A DNA stretch of 7,121 bases, taken from the NCBI GenBank assembly GCA_002389055.1, contig DGNT01000172.1, positions 1-7,121 on the forward strand, read 5' to 3'. The number at the start of each line of letters is the position of its first letter. Position 1 is the stretch's first letter. Below, one piece after another: positions 1-5,307 of this stretch. Source of the DNA: Alcanivorax sp. UBA4485 (lineage in GTDB: Bacteria > Pseudomonadota > Gammaproteobacteria > Pseudomonadales > Alcanivoracaceae). The notes under the pieces are model-generated. The model did not search any database. It had not been told where the DNA came from and saw only the letters and a list, made by a program, of their open reading frames with translations. The position numbers and the translations under genes are program-made.

Positions 1-2
1 AT

Positions 3-881
3 AATTTCCTGATCACCCACCTCAAGGGTGTGCCCCGTTCGCGTATCTATCGGATTATCCGATCCGGCGAGGTGCGGGTGAACAAGAAGCGCGCCAAGCA
101 GACCACCCGCCTGGCCGTGGACGACGTGGTGCGCGTTCCGCCGGTGCGCACCAGCGAGTCCCAGGCGCCGCCGGTGGTCAGCGGCGGGCTGGCCGAGCGG
201 CTGGCGCGGGCGCTGCTCTACGAGGACGATCAGATCTTCATCTTTAATAAGCCCGCCGGGCTGGCGGTGCACGGCGGCAGCGGGGTCAGCCTGGGGCTGA
301 TCGAGGCGCTGCGGGTGCTCTATCCGGAAGAGCGCAACCTGGAGCTGGTGCACCGGCTCGACCGGGACACCAGCGGTTGCATCATGGTCGCCCGCCACCG
401 GGGCTTTTTGCGGCGCCTGCAGAAATTGATGCAGCAGGGCGGGGTGGAGAAGCGCTACTGGCTGCTGTGCCAGGGGTTCAAGGGCAGCGAGCGGCGCATG
501 GAAGCGCCCCTGCTGAAGATCACCCAGGGCAACGAGCGGATGGTGCGGGTGTCCCGCGAGGGCAAGGCCTCGGTGACCGATTTCACGCTGGTGGAGCGGT
601 TCGGCGACGCCGCCCTGGTGGAGGCGCGCCTGGGTACCGGCCGCACCCACCAGATCCGTGTGCACAGCCAGTTCGGCGGCTTCCCGATTCTCGGCGACGA
701 TAAATACGGCAGCCGCAAGGGCGACGCGCGGCTGGAGGCGCTCGGGCACCGCCGCCTGTGTCTGCACGCCCGGTCGCTGGTGTTCCGCCACCCGCAGAGC
801 GGCGAAACCATCAAGGTCAACGCGCCGCTGGACGAGGATTTCGAGACCATCCTGGCGGCGCTGCGGTCGGATAAACGCTGA
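3..881 (+). CDS. rluC: Ribosomal large subunit pseudouridine synthase C, 5' end outside window
   Basis: RluC converts uridines in 23S rRNA to pseudouridine; the E. coli enzyme modifies positions 955, 2504 and 2580. The reading frame is open from base 3, and its first residues (NFLITHLKG) continue into VPRSRIYRIIR, which is typical of the RluC S4 RNA-binding domain. The gene therefore starts left of the window, and the in-frame GTG at position 30 is internal. About 292 residues are visible; the E. coli protein has 319, so only some 20-30 residues are missing. The S4 domain is followed by the catalytic domain with the RluA-family motif HRLDRDTSG, whose catalytic Asp is codon 360-362, and the later RTHQIRVH motif near 640-664. 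The stop overlaps the next ATG by one base, suggesting translational coupling. RluD is the main alternative, but gene order and the RIYRIIRSGEVRVN segment favour RluC. Confidence 0.95.
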   Translation, partial: NFLITHLKGVPRSRIYRIIRSGEVRVNKKRAKQTTRLAVDDVVRVPPVRTSESQAPPVVSGGLAERLARALLYEDDQIFIFNKPAGLAVHGGSGVSLGLIEALRVLYPEERNLELVHRLDRDTSGCIMVARHRGFLRRLQKLMQQGGVEKRYWLLCQGFKGSERRMEAPLLKITQGNERMVRVSREGKASVTDFTLVERFGDAALVEARLGTGRTHQIRVHSQFGGFPILGDDKYGSRKGDARLEALGHRRLCLHARSLVFRHPQSGETIKVNAPLDEDFETILAALRSDKR

Positions 882-1558
882 TGGCCTACCAATTGGTGAT
901 TTTCGACTGGGACGGCACGGTGATGGACTCCACCGGGCGCATTATTGCCTGCATGCACCAGGCCGGCGCCGATCTTTGTCTGCCGGTGTTGGAGGACGAC
1001 GCCGTGCGCGAGATCATCGGGCTGGGGCTGCCGGAAGCGCTGCGCACCCTTTACCCGGGCATCGGCGACCGGGATCTGGAGCGCATGCGCGAGCGTTACG
1101 CGGTGCATTTCGTGGCCGCCGAGGCGAGCCCCAGCCGGCTCTACCCGGGCGCCCGCGAGACGCTGGCGGCGCTGCGCGCCGCCGGGTTGCGCCTGGCGGT
1201 GGCCACCGGCAAGAGCCGCAAGGGGCTGGACCGGGTGTGGGCGAGCAGTGGGCTGGGCGACAGTTTCGATGCCTCCCGCTGCGCCGACGAGACCCATTCC
1301 AAGCCGCACCCGGCCATGGTCACGGAGTTATTGACCGAACTGGGCGTGGCGCCGGAGCGGGCGCTGGTGGTCGGGGATACGTCCTTTGATCTGCAGATGG
1401 CGCGCGACGCCGGTGTCGACCGGGTGGCGGTGAGTTACGGCGCCCATCCGGTGGACCGTTTGATGAACTTTCACCCGCTGGCGGTGATCGATGCTTTACC
1501 GCAGTTGCTGCCGTTACTCGGCGTGGACTGCGAAACACACTTCGAGGAGACGGTGTAG
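881..1558 (+). CDS. HAD-superfamily hydrolase, phosphoglycolate phosphatase-like
   Basis: This is a 225-residue haloacid dehalogenase-type phosphatase, probably cytosolic. All four HAD motifs are visible. Motif I is DWDGT, with nucleophile D9 and acid/base D11. Motif II is the Thr of VATGKS (T109). Motif III is the Lys of SKPHP (K141). Motif IV is GDTSFD (D166 and D170), which holds Mg2+. Residues of about 16-85 would form the helical C1 cap that selects substrate. The ATG overlaps the rluC stop by one base and has no clear Shine-Dalgarno sequence, so translation is probably coupled to rluC. It sits at the position of a hydrolase gene found beside rluC in Pseudomonas. The phosphatase fold and chemistry are well supported; the substrate is unknown. 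Phosphoglycolate phosphatase (Gph) is only the nearest familiar family, so no symbol is given. Confidence 0.92.
   Translation: MAYQLVIFDWDGTVMDSTGRIIACMHQAGADLCLPVLEDDAVREIIGLGLPEALRTLYPGIGDRDLERMRERYAVHFVAAEASPSRLYPGARETLAALRAAGLRLAVATGKSRKGLDRVWASSGLGDSFDASRCADETHSKPHPAMVTELLTELGVAPERALVVGDTSFDLQMARDAGVDRVAVSYGAHPVDRLMNFHPLAVIDALPQLLPLLGVDCETHFEETV
1545..1550 (+). promoter_or_regulatory. Ribosome binding site of sppA
   Basis: AGGAGA lies 8 nt before the sppA ATG, inside the last codons of the HAD gene. It fixes the start chosen and indicates that sppA is translated from the same transcript as the two genes before it. Confidence 0.75.
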
Positions 1559-2542
1559 ATGGAGTCCGACAACAACAGCCCGGCGAACAGCGGCCCCACC
1601 AGTAAAGAGTGGAAGCTGCTCGAGAAGCTGCTCGGCCAGGCCCAGGCGGAACAGCGCAAGACCCGCCGCTGGGGCATCTTCTTCAAGAGCCTGACCTTTA
1701 TCTATCTGTTCGCGTTGCTGTTCATGATGACCGGCAGCCGCTCCGGGGACGCCATGGCGGTGGCCGAGCCCCACGTGGCGGTGGTCGACCTGAACGGCGT
1801 GATCATGGCGGATTCCGAAGCCAGCGCCGATCTGATCAGCCGCGGGCTGCGCGACGCCTTCGAGGCGGAGAACGCCGAAGCGGTGCTGCTGCGCGTCAAC
1901 AGCCCGGGCGGTTCGCCGGTGCAGTCGAACTTCGTGTTCAACGAGATTCAGCGGCTGCGCGCCGAATACCCGGATAAGAAGCTGTACGCGGCGATCACCG
2001 ATATGGGCGCCTCCGGCGCCTATTACATCGCCGCCGCCGCCGACCAGATCTACGCCGACCCGGCCAGCATCGTCGGCTCCATCGGCGTGATCATGGCCAG
2101 CTTCGGGGTGCAGGAAGCCGCCGAGAAGCTGGGCGTGGAGCGCCGCGTGTACACCGCCGGCGAAAATAAGGCGCTGCTCGACCCGTTCTCGCCGGTGCGC
2201 GAGTCCGACCGCGAGCACGTGCAGACCATGCTCAACGAGATCCACCAGCAGTTTATCGGCGCGGTGAAGGACGGCCGTGGCGACCGCTTGAAAGTGGACG
2301 AGAACCCGGAGCTGTTTTCCGGCCTGTTCTGGACCGGTGAGCGCGCTCTGGAGCTGGGGCTGATCGACGGCCTGAAAAGCCCGGGGCAGGTGGCCCGCGA
2401 CGTGGCCGGCCTGGAGGAAATGGTGGACTACACCGTCACCCGCTCGCCGGTGGACCGCTTCCTGAAGCGCTTCGGCACCTCAATCGGCAACGGCATCGGC
2501 CAGACCCTGGGCCTGGAAGGCGGCGCGCCCACGCTGCGCTAG
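1559..2542 (+). CDS. sppA: Signal peptide peptidase SppA, short single-domain type
   Basis: SppA is an inner-membrane serine protease of the S49 family that degrades leftover signal peptides. The protein has 327 residues, matching the short single-domain form found in Bacillus and Pseudomonas; E. coli SppA is a double-length tandem protein. A charged N-terminus (KTRRW) precedes one hydrophobic segment at about residues 38-58, suggesting an N-in anchor with the protease outside the cytoplasm. The nucleophile is S152 in MGASGAYYIA. The general base is very probably K204 in GENKALLDPFSP; the 52-residue gap equals that of the S147/K199 pair in B. subtilis SppA. LRVNSPGGSP (111-120) is the usual oxyanion and substrate-strand region. 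The ATG directly follows the HAD stop, and AGGAGA at 1545-1550 is a good ribosome binding site. The stop lies in a CTAG shared with convergent maf. Confidence 0.95.
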   Translation: MESDNNSPANSGPTSKEWKLLEKLLGQAQAEQRKTRRWGIFFKSLTFIYLFALLFMMTGSRSGDAMAVAEPHVAVVDLNGVIMADSEASADLISRGLRDAFEAENAEAVLLRVNSPGGSPVQSNFVFNEIQRLRAEYPDKKLYAAITDMGASGAYYIAAAADQIYADPASIVGSIGVIMASFGVQEAAEKLGVERRVYTAGENKALLDPFSPVRESDREHVQTMLNEIHQQFIGAVKDGRGDRLKVDENPELFSGLFWTGERALELGLIDGLKSPGQVARDVAGLEEMVDYTVTRSPVDRFLKRFGTSIGNGIGQTLGLEGGAPTLR

Positions 2543-3129
2543 GGTAGGGCGACGCCCTCGGTGGTCAGGAAGTCAGTGAGCATTATAAGCGGCAGGCCGA
2601 CCAGGGCGTTGGGATCGCGGCCTTCCAGCGCCTTGAACAGCACGATGCCCAGGCCTTCGGACTTAAAGCTGCCGGCGCAGTTGAGGGGTTGTTCGACCTC
2701 GATATAGCGCTCAATCTGGCGGTCACGGAGTTGGCGGAAGTGCACGGTGAAGCGCTCGCAGCCGCTCTGGTGGCGGCCGGTGGCGCTGTTCAGCAGGCAC
2801 AGCCCGGTGAGGAACTGCACGGTGCGGCCGCTGGCGCGGCGCAGCTGGGCCACGGCGGTGTCGTGATCGCCGGGCTTGCCGAGCACGTCGCCGTCGATCA
2901 CCGCCACCTGGTCGGAGCCGATGATCAGGGCGTCCGGGTGTGCGTCGGCGAGGGCGGCGGCCTTGTCCCGCGCCAGGCGCAGCACCAGTTCCGTGGGCGT
3001 TTCGCCGGGCCGGGCGCGCTCGTCGATGTCCGGGCTGTGATGCTGGAATGACAGACGCAGCTTGCCCAGCAGCTCGCGGCGGAACGGCGACGAGGAGGCC
3101 AGAATCAAAGGCTGTGGCTGGTCGGTCAT
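2539..3129 (-). CDS. yceF: Maf-family nucleotide pyrophosphatase, YceF subgroup (7-methyl-GTP)
   Basis: This 196-residue protein hydrolyses nucleoside triphosphates to the monophosphate and pyrophosphate. E. coli YceF prefers m7GTP, whereas the YhdE subgroup prefers dTTP/UTP. Visible motifs are LILASSSPFRRELL (8-21) for nucleotide binding, PDIDE (33-37), GSDQV with D73 as the likely catalytic Asp, GKP (84-86), CAGSFKSEGLG (151-161) and GRDPNALVGLPL (170-181). The GSDQ and FKSEGLG versions fit YceF, and similarity to E. coli YceF as I recall it runs the full length. The start is supported by AGGAGA on the reverse strand 5 nt upstream. It is transcribed against its neighbours, as in E. coli, converging on sppA and diverging from yceD. 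Its own promoter is unclear; a weak TACACT -10-like hexamer lies at 3169-3174 on the reverse strand without a convincing -35. Confidence 0.95.
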   Translation of the reverse strand: MTDQPQPLILASSSPFRRELLGKLRLSFQHHSPDIDERARPGETPTELVLRLARDKAAALADAHPDALIIGSDQVAVIDGDVLGKPGDHDTAVAQLRRASGRTVQFLTGLCLLNSATGRHQSGCERFTVHFRQLRDRQIERYIEVEQPLNCAGSFKSEGLGIVLFKALEGRDPNALVGLPLIMLTDFLTTEGVALP

Positions 3130-3134
3130 GGCGG

Positions 3135-3140
3135 TCTCCT
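3135..3140 (-). promoter_or_regulatory. Ribosome binding site of maf/yceF
   Basis: Read on the reverse strand this is AGGAGA, 5 nt before the ATG at 3129. It supports the start chosen for maf/yceF. Confidence 0.75.
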
Positions 3141-3252
3141 GGTCGGCGGTGGGTGGTTGCGGGTCGGGAGTGTACCCACGGCCCCGATCCGGTGCACGAA
3201 AAAACCAGCTTTCTCAGACAGTTAAGCCGGGCGTCGCGGGTGTATTTTCGCT

Positions 3253-3281
3253 TTGACAGGACGCGGGCCCGCGCCTAGAAT
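3253..3281 (+). promoter_or_regulatory. Near-consensus sigma70 promoter for yceD-rpmF
   Basis: A perfect -35 TTGACA (3253-3258) is followed by a 17-bp spacer and the -10 TAGAAT (3276-3281), which matches TATAAT at five of six positions. Transcription should start at about 3287-3291, beside or at the yceD ATG (3291). The bases just after the -10 are GC-rich (TGCGCG), as in promoters under stringent (ppGpp) control; that regulatory reading is inference. The spacer contains the 12-bp perfect palindrome CGCGGGCCCGCG at 3262-3273. The rest of the divergent gap is AT-richer at 3199-3213 and shows no other clear site. Confidence 0.85.
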
Positions 3282-3290
3282 TGCGCGCTT

Positions 3291-3818
3291 ATGTTTTCAG
3301 GGCAACTGCCACCGTATCTGGAACCGAGGAAGTTCGCGGACCAGGAACGCGTCGTCGAAGGCGAAGCCCGGGTCGGGGACCTCCCCAGACTGCGGGAATA
3401 TCGCGAGAGTCTGGACCAGCCGGTCCGGGTGAGCCTGGCCTTTGGCCGGGACGAGGACGGCCGCCGGCGCGTTCAGGGCCGGGTGGAGACTTCTCTGGTT
3501 CTGGTGTGCCAGCGTTGTCTGGAGCCGGTGCAACAGGAAGTCGCCGCCGACGTCGATCTGATGTTGGTGTGGAGCGAAGAGCAGGCCAAGGCATTGCCCG
3601 CCGACCTGGATCCATTGCTGGTTACCGAAGAGCGCGTGACGCTGGCGGAACTGGTGGAAGAAGAGCTGCTGCTGGCGATGCCGCTGGTGGCGCTTCACGA
3701 TCAGTGCCCCGATCCGCCGCCCCAGAGCGCTGGGGATCCGGGCGACCAGGATGACAATCAGTCCGATCCGGATAATCCGTTTGCCGTGCTGGCCCGTTTG
3801 AAGGGCCGCCGCAAGTAA
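3291..3818 (+). CDS. yceD: YceD (DUF177), large ribosomal RNA subunit accumulation protein
   Basis: YceD proteins are needed for normal 23S rRNA accumulation in bacteria and plastids; the molecular mechanism is not known. The 175-residue protein shows the family's CQRCLEP motif (C73 and C76), a central acidic and Leu-rich segment EELLLAMPLVALHD (about 124-137), and the conserved end NPFAVLARLK (162-171). Residues 139-161 are rich in Pro, Asp, Gln and Ser and look like a flexible linker. The ATG at 3291 fits the usual N-terminal region of the family (LPPYLEPRKFAD). There is no Shine-Dalgarno sequence before it, and the predicted transcription start leaves a leader of only about 0-4 nt, so the mRNA may be leaderless. 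rpmF follows after 18 nt, an order conserved across many bacteria. Confidence 0.93.
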   Translation: MFSGQLPPYLEPRKFADQERVVEGEARVGDLPRLREYRESLDQPVRVSLAFGRDEDGRRRVQGRVETSLVLVCQRCLEPVQQEVAADVDLMLVWSEEQAKALPADLDPLLVTEERVTLAELVEEELLLAMPLVALHDQCPDPPPQSAGDPGDQDDNQSDPDNPFAVLARLKGRRK

Positions 3819-3824
3819 TACGCC

Positions 3825-3830
3825 GAGGAG
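3825..3830 (+). promoter_or_regulatory. Ribosome binding site of rpmF
   Basis: GAGGAG lies 6 nt before the rpmF ATG, in the short gap after yceD. Its strength contrasts with the missing site before yceD on the same transcript. Confidence 0.75.
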
Positions 3831-3836
3831 CAACAA

Positions 3837-4031
3837 ATGGCTGTTCAGAAGAGTCGCAAAACCCGTTCCAAGCGTGGCATGCGTCGTTCCCACGATGCGC
3901 TGACCGCGCCCGCGATCACCGAAGACGCGAGCACCGGTGAGGTACACCGCCGTCACCACATCTCTCCGGACGGTATGTACCGTGGCCGTCAGGTGCTGCG
4001 CACCGCGGAACTGGACGACGAAGAAGAGTAA
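3837..4031 (+). CDS. rpmF: 50S ribosomal protein L32
   Basis: L32 is a small basic protein of the large ribosomal subunit. The N-terminus MAVQKSRKTRSKRGMRRSHDAL and the segment HRRHHISPDGMYRGR (37-51) are diagnostic. No Cys is present, so this is the zinc-free version usual in Gammaproteobacteria. The length is 64 residues, against 57 in E. coli. The extra length is an acidic tail, with six of the last seven residues Glu or Asp, where E. coli ends in basic residues. Seven of ten Arg codons are CGT and none is CGG, unlike the neighbouring genes, which fits selection for high expression. It follows yceD by 18 nt with a strong ribosome binding site and is followed by two hairpins. Confidence 0.98.
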   Translation: MAVQKSRKTRSKRGMRRSHDALTAPAITEDASTGEVHRRHHISPDGMYRGRQVLRTAELDDEEE

Positions 4032-4044
4032 GTCCCGTCGCGTT

Positions 4045-4062
4045 CGGGCGGTTTGCCGCCCG
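4045..4062 (+). other. Stem-loop downstream of rpmF
   Basis: A perfect 7-bp stem, CGGGCGG paired with CCGCCCG, closes a TTTG loop 13 nt after the rpmF stop. No T-run follows, so it is not a standard intrinsic terminator. It could protect the 3' end of the rpmF mRNA or act as a processing site. Confidence 0.6.
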
Positions 4063-4086
4063 TCGATGACAACAGGACGACTGTGT

Positions 4087-4116
4087 AACGGGAGCCTTCA
4101 GGGCTCCCGTTTCTCT
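4087..4116 (+). terminator. Probable intrinsic terminator between rpmF and plsX
   Basis: A perfect 10-bp stem (arms 4087-4096 and 4102-4111, core CGGGAGCC/GGCTCCCG) closes a 5-nt loop TTCAG and is followed by TCTCT; with the arm's own TT the tail reads TTTCTCT. The stem is strong and the T-tract interrupted, so termination may be partial. It would end the yceD-rpmF transcript or reduce read-through into plsX. Confidence 0.75.
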
Positions 4117-4156
4117 ATCCACGGCCGGATCGAACTCGTATCATGGCCGCCAAACT

Positions 4157-4165
4157 TGCTATGAA
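4157..4165 (+). promoter_or_regulatory. Possible extended -10 promoter for plsX
   Basis: TGCTATGAA fits an extended -10 element (TGn followed by a TATAAT-like hexamer), but there is no recognisable -35 at 16-18 bp upstream. It would start transcription at about 4172, leaving a leader of only a few bases before the plsX ATG. It is suggested mainly because a terminator-like hairpin lies just upstream. Confidence 0.3.
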
Positions 4166-4177
4166 CAGGCCCTAGCC

Positions 4178-5197
4178 ATGTCAGCGGTTGTGACCCTGGC
4201 CGTGGACGCCATGGGCGGCGATCACGGTCTGCCCGTGACCGTGCCCGCCGTGGCCCGGATTCTGGCACGCCACCCCGATCTGCACGTGATCATGGTGGGC
4301 GAGCCGTCCGCCCTCGCCGCGGCCCTGAAAAAAGAAAAACTCGACAATCACCCGCGCCTGGCGCTGACCCCGGCGTCGGAAGTGGTGGCCATGGACGACC
4401 CGGTCGCCGTGGCGCTGCGCCAGAAGAAAGACTCTTCCATGCGCGTGGCCATCAATCAGGTCAAGGAAGGCCGCGCCCTGGCGGCCGTCAGCGCCGGCAA
4501 TACCGGCGCCCTGATGGCGGTCAGCCGCTTCGTTCTCAAGACCCTGCCGGGCGTTGACCGGCCCGCCATCTGCACCGCCATCCCCACCGCCAAAGGGCAT
4601 TGCCATATGCTCGATCTGGGCGCCAACGTGGATTCCGAGCCCAAGCATCTGCTGCAGTTCGCCCTGATGGGCCAGGCGGTGGTGCGCGCCGTCGACGGCC
4701 TGAGCGCGCCACGGGTGGCGCTGCTCAATATCGGCGAGGAAGACATCAAGGGCAACGAGCAGATCAAGGAAGCGGCGACGCTGATGCAGCAGGCGGAGAA
4801 CCTGAACTACGCCGGCTTTGTCGAGGGCAACGGCATCTTCCTGGGTGACGTGGACGTGGTGGTCTGCGACGGCTTCGTCGGCAATGTGTCGCTGAAGACC
4901 ATGGAAGGCGCCGCCTCGATGATCGGCGGCATGATCCGCGAAGAGGCCGGCCGCTCCCTGCTGCGCAAACTCAGCGGCCTGTTCGCGCTGCCGCTGCTGC
5001 GCGGGCTCAAGCACCGCCTGGACCCGGAGCGCTACAACGGCGCCAGCCTGGTGGGGCTGAACGGCATCGTGGTGAAAAGCCACGGTGGCACCGGCGTGGA
5101 GGGCTTTGTCAGCGCTCTGGAAGTGGCGGTTCTGGAGGCCGAACGCAATGTGCCGGCCCTGATCCGCGACGCTCTGGCGCCGGCCGAAGCCTCCTAG
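4178..5197 (+). CDS. plsX: Phosphate acyltransferase PlsX (acyl-ACP:phosphate)
   Basis: PlsX transfers the acyl chain from acyl-ACP to inorganic phosphate, giving acyl-phosphate, the acyl donor for PlsY in making lysophosphatidic acid. It acts at the inner face of the membrane. The 339-residue protein is of usual length and opens with VTLAVDAMGGDHG, the family's N-terminal signature. Further conserved segments are VSAGNTGALMA (104-114), LDLGANVDSEPKHLLQFALMG (145-165), LLNIGEEDIKGNE (182-194), DVVVCDGFVGNVSLKTMEG (226-244) and VKSHGGTG (299-306). The chosen ATG gives an N-terminus aligning with E. coli PlsX. Only a weak CAGG precedes it at 8 nt. It is separated from rpmF by 146 bp holding two hairpins and from fabD by 110 bp. 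Confidence 0.97.
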   Translation: MSAVVTLAVDAMGGDHGLPVTVPAVARILARHPDLHVIMVGEPSALAAALKKEKLDNHPRLALTPASEVVAMDDPVAVALRQKKDSSMRVAINQVKEGRALAAVSAGNTGALMAVSRFVLKTLPGVDRPAICTAIPTAKGHCHMLDLGANVDSEPKHLLQFALMGQAVVRAVDGLSAPRVALLNIGEEDIKGNEQIKEAATLMQQAENLNYAGFVEGNGIFLGDVDVVVCDGFVGNVSLKTMEGAASMIGGMIREEAGRSLLRKLSGLFALPLLRGLKHRLDPERYNGASLVGLNGIVVKSHGGTGVEGFVSALEVAVLEAERNVPALIRDALAPAEAS

Positions 5198-5246
5198 GCC
5201 CCGCCGGGCATGCGCCCGGGCATTCACAATTTGTTTCAGGGTCGGG

Positions 5247-5275
5247 CGGACAGCCGCGTCCGCAGGCGGCATACT
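5247..5275 (+). promoter_or_regulatory. Possible promoter upstream of fabD
   Basis: CGGACA (5247-5252), a 17-bp spacer and CATACT (5270-5275) each match the sigma70 consensus at four of six positions. The predicted start near 5282 would give a leader of about 26 nt that includes the fabD ribosome binding site. The 110-bp gap before fabD is long enough for a promoter. It also holds a 6-bp hairpin, CCGGGC-ATGC-GCCCGG, at 5204-5219, without a T-run. Confidence 0.35.
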
Positions 5276-5307
5276 CCCGGCTCGAGCGATACCAAAGAGG
5301 CAAACGC

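Noticed and set aside
30..32. GTG as the rluC start
   Set aside because: The frame is open to the window edge and the upstream residues NFLITHLKG belong to the conserved S4 domain, so the true start is outside the window.
2546..2558. AGGGCG-A-CGCCCT inverted repeat after sppA as a terminator
   Set aside because: The one-base centre cannot form a loop at full stem length, it lies inside the maf coding region and no T-run follows.
4181..5272. Open frame of 363 codons on the reverse strand opposite plsX
   Set aside because: It is a His/Gln/Ala/Gly-rich mirror of plsX codon structure, with no motif and no ribosome binding site of its own that I can see.
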